This document shows, in pieces, positions 30,244 to 38,383 of a stretch of 64,000 nt of DNA; the first letter of the stretch is position 1, and every line of letters starts with the position of its first letter. Below the pieces are notes generated by a model. That model saw only the letters and a program-made list of their open reading frames with translations. It was not told the DNA's origin and searched no databases. Origin of the DNA: Streptomyces hokutonensis. GTDB lineage: Bacteria > Actinomycetota > Actinomycetes > Streptomycetales > Streptomycetaceae. The translations under genes were made by a program, and so were the position numbers. The stretch is from positions 62,001 through 126,000 of the forward strand of contig NZ_BARG01000061.1 in NCBI RefSeq assembly GCF_000376565.1, in the 5' to 3' direction.

Positions 30244-31575
30244 ATGGCTGCGCAGACTGTTGCAAGCACCACGAACCCCGCGAAGACGGACACGACCGCC
30301 GCGGAACCGAACTCCACGAACACCGTCGATCTCGGCCCCGCCGCCGCGCTGTCCTGCCGCGAGTGCGGCCACCGCGTCCCGCTCGGCCCGGTCTTCGCCT
30401 GCGAGGAGTGTTTCGGCCCGCTGGAGATCGCCTACGACTTCTCGGCCTACGACACCGAAGAGCTCCGCAAGCAGATCGAAGCGGGTCCCGCGAACATCTG
30501 GCGTTACGCGCCCCTCCTGCCCGTCCCCGCCGACGTGGCGACCAAGCCGAACATCAACCCCGGCTGGACCAAGCTCGTCCAGGCCGACAACCTCGCCCGC
30601 GAACTGGGCGTCGACGCGGGCAAGCTGTTCGTCAAGGACGACTCCGGCAACCCGACGCACTCCTTCAAGGACCGGGTCGTGGCCCAGGCCATCGAGGCCG
30701 CCCGCGCCTTCGACTTCACCACCCTCTCCTGCTCCTCCACCGGCAACCTCGCCGGCGCCGTGGGTGCCGCCGCCGCCCGGGCCGGCTTCCGCTCCTGCGT
30801 GTTCATCCCGCACGACCTCGAAGAGGGCAAGGTCGTCATGGCCGCCATCTACGGCGGCGAGCTCGTCGGCATCGAGGGCAACTACGACGACGTGAACCGC
30901 TTCTGCTCCGAGCTGATCGGCGACCCGGCCGGCGAGGGCTGGGGCTTCGTCAACGTCAACCTGCGGCCTTACTACGCGGAGGGCTCCAAGACCCTGGCGT
31001 ACGAGATCTGCGAGCAGCTCGGCTGGAAGCTTCCCGACCAGCTGGTCGTCCCGATCGCCTCCGGCTCGCAGCTCACGAAGATCGACAAGGGGCTCCAGGA
31101 GCTGATCAAGCTCGGGCTCGTCGAGGACAAGCCGTACAAGATCTTCGGCGCCCAGGCGGAGGGCTGCTCGCCGGTGTCCGTGGCCTACAAGGCCGGGCAC
31201 GACGTCGTACGGCCGCAGAAGCCGAACACCATCGCGAAGTCCCTCGCCATCGGCAACCCGGCCGACGGGCCGTACGTCCTCGACATCGCGCGGCGTACGG
31301 GCGGTGCGGTGGAGGACGTCAACGACGAGCAGGTCGTCGACGCGATCAAGCTGCTGGCCCGCACGGAGGGGATCTTCGCGGAGACTGCCGGCGGGGTGAC
31401 CGTCGGTGTGGCGAAGAAGCTGATCGAGAACGGGCTGCTGGATCCGACGCTGACCACGGTGGTGCTGAACACCGGGGACGGTCTGAAGACGCTGGACGCG
31501 GTTGCTGGTACTGGGCTGACCGCGACCATCCGCCCGAGCCTTGAGTCGTTCAGGGAAGCTGGGCTCGCGTCCTAG
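30244..31575 (+). CDS. thrC: Threonine synthase
   Basis: ThrC converts O-phosphohomoserine to threonine with PLP. The 443-residue protein has an N-terminal zinc-ribbon segment (CRECGHRVPLGPVFACEECF) and the PLP-lysine motif NPTHSFKDRV, with Lys142. SSTGNLAGAVGAAAAR is the phosphate-binding region. It belongs to the longer class fused to a Zn ribbon. A SAM-I riboswitch precedes it: homoserine phosphate is shared with methionine synthesis, so SAM control of threonine formation balances the branch. A sulfur-carrier gene follows. Confidence 0.93.
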   Translation: MAAQTVASTTNPAKTDTTAAEPNSTNTVDLGPAAALSCRECGHRVPLGPVFACEECFGPLEIAYDFSAYDTEELRKQIEAGPANIWRYAPLLPVPADVATKPNINPGWTKLVQADNLARELGVDAGKLFVKDDSGNPTHSFKDRVVAQAIEAARAFDFTTLSCSSTGNLAGAVGAAAARAGFRSCVFIPHDLEEGKVVMAAIYGGELVGIEGNYDDVNRFCSELIGDPAGEGWGFVNVNLRPYYAEGSKTLAYEICEQLGWKLPDQLVVPIASGSQLTKIDKGLQELIKLGLVEDKPYKIFGAQAEGCSPVSVAYKAGHDVVRPQKPNTIAKSLAIGNPADGPYVLDIARRTGGAVEDVNDEQVVDAIKLLARTEGIFAETAGGVTVGVAKKLIENGLLDPTLTTVVLNTGDGLKTLDAVAGTGLTATIRPSLESFREAGLAS

Positions 31576-31601
31576 TTTCGTTGTTTTTCGTCTGCGGGTC
31601 C

Positions 31602-31648
31602 GGTGGGGGCTGGTCGCGCAGTTCCCCGCGCCCCTAAAGGCCCCCACC
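31602..31648 (+). terminator. Hairpin after thrC built around the dispersed repeat
   Basis: GGTGGGGGC (31602-31610) pairs with GCCCCCACC (31640-31648); the loop is repeat copy 31610-31635. It may reduce read-through from thrC into the sulfur-carrier gene. Confidence 0.5.
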
Positions 31649-31667
31649 TGACCGGAGGTTGAAAGTC

Positions 31668-31943
31668 ATGAGCGTGACCGTTCGCATCCCCACCATCCTG
31701 CGCACCTACACCGGAGGCAAGGCAGAGGTCGCCGCCGAAGGTGCCACCCTCGCCGAGGTCATCAGCGACCTGGAGAAGAACCACACCGGGATCTCCGCCC
31801 GTGTTCTCGACGACCAGGGGAAGCTGCGCCGTTTCGTCAACGTGTACGTCAACGACGACGACGTGCGGTTCGAGCAGGGGCTGGAGACGGCCACTCCGGA
31901 CGGGGCCGGCGTCTCGATCATTCCGGCCGTCGCGGGCGGCTGA
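31668..31943 (+). CDS. ThiS/MoaD-family sulfur carrier protein
   Basis: A 91-residue ubiquitin-fold protein beginning MSVTVRIPTILRTYTGG and ending in AVAGG. The C-terminal Gly-Gly is the hallmark of sulfur carriers activated by adenylation to a thiocarboxylate. Actinobacterial relatives include CysO, which donates sulfur for cysteine, and carriers shared with thiamine or molybdopterin synthesis. No cognate cysteine synthase or activating enzyme is adjacent, so the pathway is undetermined. ATG 31668 has a strong GGAGGT site. Confidence 0.85.
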   Translation: MSVTVRIPTILRTYTGGKAEVAAEGATLAEVISDLEKNHTGISARVLDDQGKLRRFVNVYVNDDDVRFEQGLETATPDGAGVSIIPAVAGG

Positions 31944-31982
31944 TCGTTACCCTAGGTAACGTCGATTACCAAGAGTTCATCG

Positions 31983-32019
31983 AATTGCCCCCTCCGTGAG
32001 AGAAGCGGAGGGGGCAATT
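31983..32019 (+). terminator. Rho-independent-type terminator
   Basis: AATTGCCCCCTCCG and CGGAGGGGGCAATT form a 14-bp perfect stem with a 9-nt loop, followed by CTCT. It closes the thrC / sulfur-carrier unit. Confidence 0.85.
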
Positions 32020-32374
32020 CTCTATGGTTGAGCGGGGTACAGTTGGGGAACGCGCTCCACTCCGCATGCCGAACGCATATGAGTACCGGCTCCGCGTGCG
32101 ATGAGAAGTAGCCAAAGTGTGCAGGTCTTTTGCGCCTTATGTGCCCTTTATCCGGCCCGACTTGCCCTGAAGTCGGACGAATTCTCCGTAAATTCCCGAC
32201 CGGTCCTGCCCGGAATTCTCGTCGGATTGACCTGTTGCAGACGGCAGTTGGACGGATACATTCGGCCGCGGTCGACGCGTTCCGGCGCACGCCCCCAATC
32301 CTGTGGGGGGTGAGGTCTGACCCGGATCCGCGAAGTGCGGATCCGTGCAAGGGCCAGTAATAGGGGAGTTAGGC
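32020..32374 (+). promoter_or_regulatory. Long upstream region and leader of the cold-shock gene
   Basis: This 355-bp gap has no convincing gene and is distinctly less GC-rich than its neighbours. It ends in a hairpin GGATCCGC (32324-32331) / GCGGATCC (32337-32344) about 30 nt before the ATG and a GGGGAG site. A long structured leader is typical for cold-shock genes and may act as a temperature sensor. Confidence 0.45.
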
Positions 32375-32581
32375 ATGGCTCAGGGCACCGTCAAATGGTT
32401 CAACGCGGAGAAGGGGTACGGCTTCATCGCGGTCGACGGTGGTGCGGATGTTTTCGTCCACTACAGCGCGATTCAGATGGACGGCTACCGCACCCTGGAA
32501 GAGGGTCAGCGGGTCGATTTCGAGATCTCGCAGGGTCAGAAGGGGCCGCAGGCGGACATGGTCCGGCTCGCGACCGGCTGA
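32375..32581 (+). CDS. Cold-shock protein (CspA family)
   Basis: This is a single cold-shock domain of 68 residues. GTVKWFNAEKGYGFIAVDGG holds RNP1 (KGYGFI), and ADVFVHYSAIQ holds RNP2 (VFVHY). It binds single-stranded nucleic acid and works as an RNA chaperone. ATG 32375 follows GGGGAG. In S. coelicolor a similar gene (scoF-type) sits next to groEL2, as here, from memory. Confidence 0.93.
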   Translation: MAQGTVKWFNAEKGYGFIAVDGGADVFVHYSAIQMDGYRTLEEGQRVDFEISQGQKGPQADMVRLATG

Positions 32582-32622
32582 AGCACGCGCCGACGAACAG
32601 CAGCGACGTTCTTCGTTCTTCA

Positions 32623-32673
32623 CCGAAGGGCTCGTACTCCTGGGGGTCACCTCCTGGGGTACGGGCCCTTCGG
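32623..32673 (+). terminator. Terminator after the cold-shock gene
   Basis: CCGAAGGGC and GCCCTTCGG form a 9-bp stem, with a GTAC/GTAC continuation inside, about 40 nt after the stop. Confidence 0.7.
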
Positions 32674-32732
32674 CATGCCCGGAGCCGGGGTGCGGTCGGG
32701 GCCCGTGCCAGGGGGTCAGTACCTGGTAGCCG

Positions 32733-32759
32733 CTTGCACTCGACCATGCCGAGTGCTAA
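32733..32759. promoter_or_regulatory. CIRCE operator 1 and groEL promoter
   Basis: CTTGCACTC-N9-GAGTGCTAA is a CIRCE inverted repeat (one arm imperfect), the target of the HrcA heat-shock repressor. It overlaps a promoter: TTGCAC (32734-32739) and TAATCA (32757-32762), 17 bp apart. Confidence 0.85.
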
Positions 32760-32768
32760 TCATTGGCG

Positions 32769-32795
32769 TTAGCACTCTGAAGGTGAGAGTGATAA
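32769..32795. promoter_or_regulatory. CIRCE operator 2
   Basis: TTAGCACTC-N9-GAGTGATAA matches the CIRCE consensus with one mismatch. It lies where transcription should start, 9 bp after the first CIRCE, so two HrcA dimers can block initiation. Confidence 0.85.
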
Positions 32796-32921
32796 CGAAG
32801 GACCGGGTCGGTGAGGCCCGCAGGCCAGGTGGTGCAAGGAACCACGGGGCAGGCAGGCCGTCCGTCGCGGGCGCCAGCGCGGTCCGGAGCAATCCACCCC
32901 AGTCCGGGAGGACCACTTCAC

Positions 32922-34544
32922 ATGGCCAAGATCATCGCGTTCGACGAGGAGGCACGGCGCGGTCTCGAGCGCGGGATGAACCAGCTCGCCGACGCCGTCA
33001 AGGTCACCCTTGGCCCCAAGGGCCGCAACGTCGTCCTCGAGAAGAAGTGGGGCGCCCCCACGATCACCAACGATGGTGTTTCCATCGCCAAGGAGATCGA
33101 GCTCGAGGACCCGTACGAGAAGATCGGCGCCGAGCTGGTCAAGGAAGTCGCCAAGAAGACGGACGACGTCGCCGGTGACGGTACGACCACCGCGACCGTC
33201 CTCGCCCAGGCCCTCGTCAAGGAGGGTCTGCGCAACGTAGCCGCCGGCGCCAACCCGATGGCCCTCAAGCGCGGTATCGAGAAGGCCGTCGAGGCCGTCT
33301 CCGGTGCCCTGCTGGAGCAGGCCAAGGACGTGGAGACCAAGGAGCAGATCGCTTCTACGGCCTCCATCTCCGCCGCCGACACCCAGATCGGCGAGCTCAT
33401 CGCCGAGGCGATGGACAAGGTCGGCAAGGAAGGCGTCATCACCGTCGAGGAGTCGCAGACCTTCGGGCTCGAGCTCGAGCTCACCGAGGGCATGCGCTTC
33501 GACAAGGGCTACATCTCGGCGTACTTCGCCACCGACATGGAGCGTATGGAGGCCGTCCTCGACGACCCGTACATCCTGATCGCCAACTCGAAGATCGCCA
33601 ACGTCAAGGACCTGCTCCCGCTCCTGGAGAAGGTCATGCAGTCGGGCAAGCCGCTGCTGATCATCGCCGAGGACGTCGAGGGCGAGGCCCTGTCCACGCT
33701 GGTCGTCAACAAGATCCGCGGCACCTTCAAGTCCGTCGCCGTCAAGGCTCCGGGCTTCGGCGACCGCCGCAAGGCCATGCTCGGCGACATCGCCATCCTC
33801 ACGGGCGGCGAGGTCATCTCCGAGGAGGTCGGCCTCAAGCTGGAGAACGCGACCGTGGACCTCCTCGGCCGCGCCCGCAAGGTCGTCATCACCAAGGACG
33901 AGACCACCATCGTCGACGGCTCCGGCTCCGCCGACCAGGTCGCCGGCCGGGTCAACCAGATCCGCGCCGAGATCGAGAACAGCGACTCGGACTACGACCG
34001 CGAGAAGCTCCAGGAGCGCCTGGCGAAGCTCGCCGGTGGCGTCGCCGTCATCAAGGCGGGCGCGGCCACCGAGGTCGAGCTCAAGGAGCGCAAGCACCGC
34101 ATCGAGGACGCCGTTCGCAACGCGAAGGCGGCCGTCGAGGAGGGCATCGTCGCCGGTGGCGGCGTCGCGCTCATCCAGGCGGGCCACGTCTTCGAGAAGC
34201 TCGAGCTCGAAGGTGACGAGGCCACCGGTGCCGCGATCGTGAAGCTGGCCCTCGAGGCCCCGCTGAAGCAGATCGCCGTCAACGCCGGCCTCGAGGGCGG
34301 CGTCGTGGTGGAGAAGGTCCGCAACCTCACCCCGGGTCACGGCCTCAACGCCGCGACCGGTGAGTACGTCGACCTGGTCAAGGAAGGCATCATCGACCCG
34401 GCGAAGGTCACGCGCTCTGCCCTGCAGAACGCCGCCTCCATCGCCGCGCTCTTCCTCACCACCGAGGCCGTCATCGCCGACAAGCCGGAGAAGGCGTCCG
34501 CGCCGGCCGGCGGCGGCATGCCGGGCGGTGACATGGACTTCTGA
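32922..34544 (+). CDS. groEL: 60-kDa chaperonin GroEL (orphan copy)
   Basis: A full-length 540-residue group I chaperonin: nucleotide loop VTLGPKGRNVVLEKKWGAP, the catalytic VAGDGTTTATVLAQ, and a C-terminal GGGMPGGDMDF. It forms the ATP-driven folding chamber for cytosolic proteins. No groES lies beside it, so it matches the solitary groEL2 of actinomycetes rather than the groES-groEL1 operon. The glycine-methionine tail is normal for this type. Expression should be heat induced through the two CIRCE sites. A strong terminator follows. Confidence 0.96.
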   Translation: MAKIIAFDEEARRGLERGMNQLADAVKVTLGPKGRNVVLEKKWGAPTITNDGVSIAKEIELEDPYEKIGAELVKEVAKKTDDVAGDGTTTATVLAQALVKEGLRNVAAGANPMALKRGIEKAVEAVSGALLEQAKDVETKEQIASTASISAADTQIGELIAEAMDKVGKEGVITVEESQTFGLELELTEGMRFDKGYISAYFATDMERMEAVLDDPYILIANSKIANVKDLLPLLEKVMQSGKPLLIIAEDVEGEALSTLVVNKIRGTFKSVAVKAPGFGDRRKAMLGDIAILTGGEVISEEVGLKLENATVDLLGRARKVVITKDETTIVDGSGSADQVAGRVNQIRAEIENSDSDYDREKLQERLAKLAGGVAVIKAGAATEVELKERKHRIEDAVRNAKAAVEEGIVAGGGVALIQAGHVFEKLELEGDEATGAAIVKLALEAPLKQIAVNAGLEGGVVVEKVRNLTPGHGLNAATGEYVDLVKEGIIDPAKVTRSALQNAASIAALFLTTEAVIADKPEKASAPAGGGMPGGDMDF

Positions 34545-34574
34545 TCGACCCCTTCCGGTTGATCAACGGTCTTA

Positions 34575-34619
34575 CCGAGGGCGGTACTCCCTGCTTCTGG
34601 CGGGGGGTACCGCCCTCGG
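34575..34619 (+). terminator. Terminator after groEL
   Basis: CCGAGGGCGGTAC and GTACCGCCCTCGG form a 13-bp perfect stem 30 nt after the groEL stop, without a U tract. Confidence 0.8.
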
Positions 34620-34751
34620 GCGTGTGCGGGATCACAGGGTCTCGCGCGAGGTGGGTGGAATGACGGGCTTGGCCCGGGGGTTGTTGTTGACGCATGATCG
34701 ATGCATACGCACATACCGCCTGGTACCCGGTTTCATGAGGAGCCCCCACAC

Positions 34752-35882
34752 GTGTCTACGACCGCCCCCGCCTCCCGAGCGGCCGAAGTCCTCGCCCGTC
34801 CGATCACCCTCAACGGCCTGACCGTCCCGAACCGGATCGTCATGGCCCCGATGACCCGGCAGTTCTCGCCGGGCGGCATCCCCGGTGAGGACGTGGTCGG
34901 GTACTACTCCCGCCGGGCCGCCGCGGGCGTCGGCCTCATCGTCACCGAGGGCACGTACGTCGGCCACGACTCGGCCGGGCAGAGCGACCGCGTGCCGCGC
35001 TTCCACGGCGCGGAGCAGCTCGCGGGCTGGGCGAAGGTCGCCGAGGGCGTGCACGCGGCGGGCGGCACGATCGTGCCGCAGCTGTGGCACATCGGCATGG
35101 TCCGCGAGCAGGGCCAGCCGCCCTACGCCGACGCCCCCGCGGTCGGCCCGTCCGGGCTGCGCATCGGCAGCGACGAGGTCACCGGTAGGGCCATGACGCA
35201 GCGGGACCTGGACGACGTCATCGGCGCCTTCGCCGAGGCCGCGGCCGCCGCCGAGCGCATCGGCTTCGACGGCGTCGAACTCCACGGCGCGCACGGCTAT
35301 CTCCTCGACCAGTTCCTGTACGCGGGCACCAACCGCCGTACGGACGCCTACGGCGGTGACGCGGTCGCCCGTACCAAGTTCGCGGCGGAGATCGTGGCGG
35401 CCGTACGGGAGACGGTCTCGCCGGAGTTCCCGATCATCTTCCGCTTCTCGCAGTGGAAGCAGGATGTCTACGGGGCGCGGCTCGCGGAGACCCCGGAGGA
35501 GCTGGAGGCGATCCTGACGCCGATCGCCGCGGCCGGTGTCGACGTCTTCCACGCGTCCACGCGCCGTTACTGGCTTCCCGAGTTCGAGGAGACCGGGTCC
35601 GATCTCAACCTCGCGGGCTGGACGAAGAAGCTCACCGGCAAGCAGACCATCACGGTCGGCTCGGTCGGTCTCGACGGGGACTTCCTCAAGGGCTTCCGTG
35701 GCGAGGGCGCCCCGCTCAAGGGCATCGACGACCTCCTCGACAGCCTGGAGCGCGACGAGTTCGACATGGTCGCGGTGGGGCGGGCGCTGCTTCAGGATCC
35801 GGAGTGGGCGGCGAAGGTGCTTGCGGGGCGGGTGGAGGAGCTGGCGCCTTATGACGCGGCGGCGCTGAAGTCTCTGAGCTGA
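34752..35882 (+). CDS. NADH:flavin oxidoreductase, old yellow enzyme family
   Basis: The 376-residue FMN TIM-barrel protein has NRIVMAPMTRQFSPGGI near the N terminus, WHIGM, GFDGVELHGAHGYLLDQFL (substrate His region) and VAVGRALLQDP at the phosphate site. It likely reduces activated alkenes or enones with NAD(P)H. GTG 34752 is preceded by GAGGAG. It stands alone between the groEL terminator and a repeat. Confidence 0.88.
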   Translation: MSTTAPASRAAEVLARPITLNGLTVPNRIVMAPMTRQFSPGGIPGEDVVGYYSRRAAAGVGLIVTEGTYVGHDSAGQSDRVPRFHGAEQLAGWAKVAEGVHAAGGTIVPQLWHIGMVREQGQPPYADAPAVGPSGLRIGSDEVTGRAMTQRDLDDVIGAFAEAAAAAERIGFDGVELHGAHGYLLDQFLYAGTNRRTDAYGGDAVARTKFAAEIVAAVRETVSPEFPIIFRFSQWKQDVYGARLAETPEELEAILTPIAAAGVDVFHASTRRYWLPEFEETGSDLNLAGWTKKLTGKQTITVGSVGLDGDFLKGFRGEGAPLKGIDDLLDSLERDEFDMVAVGRALLQDPEWAAKVLAGRVEELAPYDAAALKSLS

Positions 35883-35945
35883 GCTTGTGTTGTGCGGCCG
35901 GGGGGCGCCGGGGGTTTTCGCCCCCGCCGCCCCTACCCGTCCCGT

Positions 35946-36020
35946 CCCTGGGGGCTGCCGCCCCCAGACCCCCGCTTCGGCCTGAACGGCCTCGTCCTCA
36001 AACGCCGGACGGGCTGGGTT
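35946..36020. repeat. Common Streptomyces intergenic repeat (GGGGGCTGC-type)
   Basis: CTGGGGGCTGCCGCCCCCAG starts the element, followed by ACCCCCGCTTCGGCCTGAAC and a GTCCTCAAACGCCGGACGGG end. I recognise this as a high-copy element found between Streptomyces genes; it contains hairpins and probably ends transcription from both sides. Confidence 0.7.
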
Positions 36021-36030
36021 TGGTGGCCGC

Positions 36031-36417
36031 TCAGCCTGCTACGTGACCGAAGAAACCGAGGGCGAGGGCGTACGGCGTCAGCGGCAGGAGCATGGGGCGG
36101 AGGGCGCGTCCCCTCTGGTCCCCGCTGACGGTGTAGGCGAGGGCGCTGGAGAAGCTGCCGCTCATGAACGCGGTCGGGGTGAACCCGAAGACGTCCCCCC
36201 AGCCGTCGATCACGACCGAGGCGCCCGCGTGGCCGGCGACGGCGAGCAGGGCGCAGACCAGGTAGAGCCGGTCCTGCAGCGGACGCCAGACCGCGCCGCC
36301 TCCGCGCCCGTGTCCGGTGAACCGGGCGATGCCCGCGTACAGCAGCGCCGGTAGCCCGACGGCCACCAGCAGTACGGCCCACATGGCGCCGGTGTCCGGG
36401 TCTCTCGGGAACCCCAC
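36031..36417 (-). CDS. Small integral membrane protein
   Basis: The 128-residue protein has three or four hydrophobic segments (WAVLLVAVGLPALLYAGI, LYLVCALLAVAGHAGASVVI, LLPLTPYALALGFFGHVAG). No enzymatic motif is seen, and the family is not recognised. GTG 36417 is preferred because GGAGAA lies 6 nt upstream; an ATG at 36384 would remove 11 residues. It diverges from a GNAT gene. Confidence 0.65.
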   Translation of the reverse strand: MGFPRDPDTGAMWAVLLVAVGLPALLYAGIARFTGHGRGGGAVWRPLQDRLYLVCALLAVAGHAGASVVIDGWGDVFGFTPTAFMSGSFSSALAYTVSGDQRGRALRPMLLPLTPYALALGFFGHVAG

Positions 36418-36453
36418 GATGTCTTCTCCGCCCTGCGTGCGTACGGTGATCGT

Positions 36454-37059
36454 ATGACTTCCGTCAGCCGGGTGGCCACGGTCGCCGATCTTGATGCCAT
36501 CGTCGCCACTTTCACCAGTGCCTTTCTCCATGACCCGGTCTGGGGGCCCGCGTTCCCGGACGAGCGGCGGCGGGCCGAGCAGGCGGCCGTGATGTGGCGG
36601 GTCTATGCCGGGTCCGCGCTGCGGTATCCCTGGACGCTGGTCACGCCTGAGGTGGAAGCCGCGGCGATCTTTATCCCGCCCGGCGGGGTCGAGTTGACCG
36701 AGGAGGAGGCCGGTGGGCTGGAGGGGCGGCTCGCCGCGGTGACGGATGAGGCAACTGCTCGGGCGATCACCGTCGTTGGGGAGCAGTTCGAGGCGGTTCA
36801 TCCTGCCCAGCCGTTCTTCTACCTCACCATCCTGGGCACGCATGCCGACCATCGGGGCAAGGGGCTGGGCATGGGGCTGGTGGCCGACGGGCTTGCCCGG
36901 ATCGACGCGCTCGGTGAGCTCGGTGCGCCCGTGTATCTGGAGTCGACCAACCCGGCCAACAACCGGCGGTACGAGAGCGTCGGGTTCGAGGTTCGGGACG
37001 AGATCGTCACCGCAGGTGGCCAGGTCGTTACGACCATGTGGCGGCCGGCCACTCGTTGA
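36454..37059 (+). CDS. GNAT-family N-acetyltransferase
   Basis: A 201-residue GNAT protein of the Streptomyces type with FAD-independent, single-domain architecture: FYLTILGTHADHRGKGLGMG provides the acetyl-CoA loop and YLESTNPANNRRYESVGFEV the C-terminal beta bulge. Substrate unknown. ATG 36454 follows TACGGT by 6 nt, suggesting a leaderless transcript. Confidence 0.82.
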   Translation: MTSVSRVATVADLDAIVATFTSAFLHDPVWGPAFPDERRRAEQAAVMWRVYAGSALRYPWTLVTPEVEAAAIFIPPGGVELTEEEAGGLEGRLAAVTDEATARAITVVGEQFEAVHPAQPFFYLTILGTHADHRGKGLGMGLVADGLARIDALGELGAPVYLESTNPANNRRYESVGFEVRDEIVTAGGQVVTTMWRPATR

Positions 37060-37106
37060 GCCGTGGCTCTTGGTGGGGGCCCCAACTCGGGCTAGCGTGC
37101 CGGAAC

Positions 37107-37994
37107 ATGAAGATTCTCCACCTGTCCGACACCCACCTGGAGCGCACGGACGCCCCCAATCGGAACGGTGTCAACGCGACCGACTCGCTGCGGCTGATGC
37201 TCGCCGAACTGCGCCACCAGCGCGGGGTGGACGCGATCGTCGTCACCGGGGACCTCGCCAACGACGGGGCGGTGGAGGCGTATTCGGCCGTACGGGAGCT
37301 GGTGGGCGGGTTCGCGCGGCGGATGGGCGGGGTGCCGGTCTTCTACACGACCGGGAACCACGACGAACGCGAGGCGTTCGGGAAGGTGTTGGGGAGCGGG
37401 CACCTGGCCGCCGACGGTACGGACCGGGTCGTGTCCGCCGTGTTTCCCGTCGAGTTCGCGTGCGCGGCCGTGAGTGACGTGGGCGGGTATCGGTTCATCA
37501 CGCTCGACTCGCTGGTGCCCGGGAAGGTGTACGGGCGACTGAGCGGGGCCCAACTCGACTGGCTGAAGGAGGAGTTGAGCACGCCGTTCGGGAACGGGAC
37601 GATCCTCGCCTTCCACCATCCGCCGATCGCCCTCGACGTACCGACCCAACAGGCCTTCGGGCTGCGGAATCCCGGGGACCTGGCGGACGCGATCCGGGGG
37701 AGTGACGTACGGGTCGTCCTCACCGGGCACTTCCACCTCCAGCTCTTCGGCTTCCTGGAGGCGACCCCGGTGTGGGTCACGCCGGGTGTCGTCAACCGGA
37801 TCGACCTGACGACCGCGTACGGCACCGAGCGGGCGGTGCGCGGGGCCTCGGCCTCGCGGGTCGAACTGGGCGGTGACACCGGGCCGATGTTCCACACCCT
37901 CCACGCGCGCGATCCACGGGCGCACGAGACGGTGTACCAACTGGACGCGGAACAGACCCGGTTGGTCGTGGAACGTGAACGGGAGCGCGGCTAG
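37107..37994 (+). CDS. Calcineurin-like metallophosphoesterase (CpdA/Icc-like)
   Basis: The 295-residue protein carries the five metallophosphoesterase motifs: LSDTHLE, VVTGDLANDG, TTGNHDER, AFHHPPI and LTGHFHLQLF. These bind two metal ions. The closest class by motif spacing is the cAMP phosphodiesterase/Icc group, so hydrolysis of a cyclic nucleotide is possible but not shown. ATG 37107 lies 8 nt after TAGCGT (probably leaderless). It converges on the next gene, with stops overlapping by 4 nt. Confidence 0.82.
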   Translation: MKILHLSDTHLERTDAPNRNGVNATDSLRLMLAELRHQRGVDAIVVTGDLANDGAVEAYSAVRELVGGFARRMGGVPVFYTTGNHDEREAFGKVLGSGHLAADGTDRVVSAVFPVEFACAAVSDVGGYRFITLDSLVPGKVYGRLSGAQLDWLKEELSTPFGNGTILAFHHPPIALDVPTQQAFGLRNPGDLADAIRGSDVRVVLTGHFHLQLFGFLEATPVWVTPGVVNRIDLTTAYGTERAVRGASASRVELGGDTGPMFHTLHARDPRAHETVYQLDAEQTRLVVERERERG

Positions 37995-38383
37995 CGGGAC
38001 TTGAACCAGGCCACCGAGACGATCACTGCCGCGCCGATCGCGGCGGCGGCGAACTCGTAGGCCGCGTGGTACGCCAGGTCGGAGCGTTCGGTGACGGCCC
38101 AGTCCCGGCCGGCGTAGATCGGTATGCCCGTCACCTGTTCCTCGTCGTACTCGAAGGCCAACCCCGCTATCCTTCCCCGCCCTTGGTCGCCGTCGGGCAG
38201 GCGCCAGGTGCCCTTGCAGCGGTCGTTCGACTCGCAGTGGACGTATCCCTCGGTGATCGTCCGGTCGCCGTCGACGAAGCGGTGGACGTTCCTCGCGGCG
38301 AACCACAGCGGCAGCGCGAGGGCGCACAGGCACGCGACGAACACCACCCGCTGCCACCAGTTCAACCCCTTGAATATGCTCAA
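37991..38383 (-). CDS. Membrane protein with exposed cysteine loop, hypothetical
   Basis: A 130-residue protein with two transmembrane helices (VVFVACLCALALPLWFAA near the start, EFAAAAIGAAVIVSVAW at the end) and an intervening extracytoplasmic domain with CESNDRC. The TTG at 38383 overlaps the stop of the upstream gene (TTGA), indicating translational coupling. The family is not recognised. Confidence 0.6.
   Translation of the reverse strand: MSIFKGLNWWQRVVFVACLCALALPLWFAARNVHRFVDGDRTITEGYVHCESNDRCKGTWRLPDGDQGRGRIAGLAFEYDEEQVTGIPIYAGRDWAVTERSDLAYHAAYEFAAAAIGAAVIVSVAWFKSR

Noticed and set aside
30196..31647. A 483-codon minus-strand frame opposite thrC
   Set aside because: It is a shadow of the thrC codons; thrC has the PLP and zinc motifs plus a riboswitch.
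31668..31943. Calling the ThiS/MoaD-like protein specifically thiS or moaD
   Set aside because: No thiamine, molybdopterin or cysteine partner genes are adjacent, so only the family is given.
32769..34340. A 523-codon minus-strand frame opposite groEL
   Set aside because: Antisense shadow of highly biased groEL codons; no RBS or family match.
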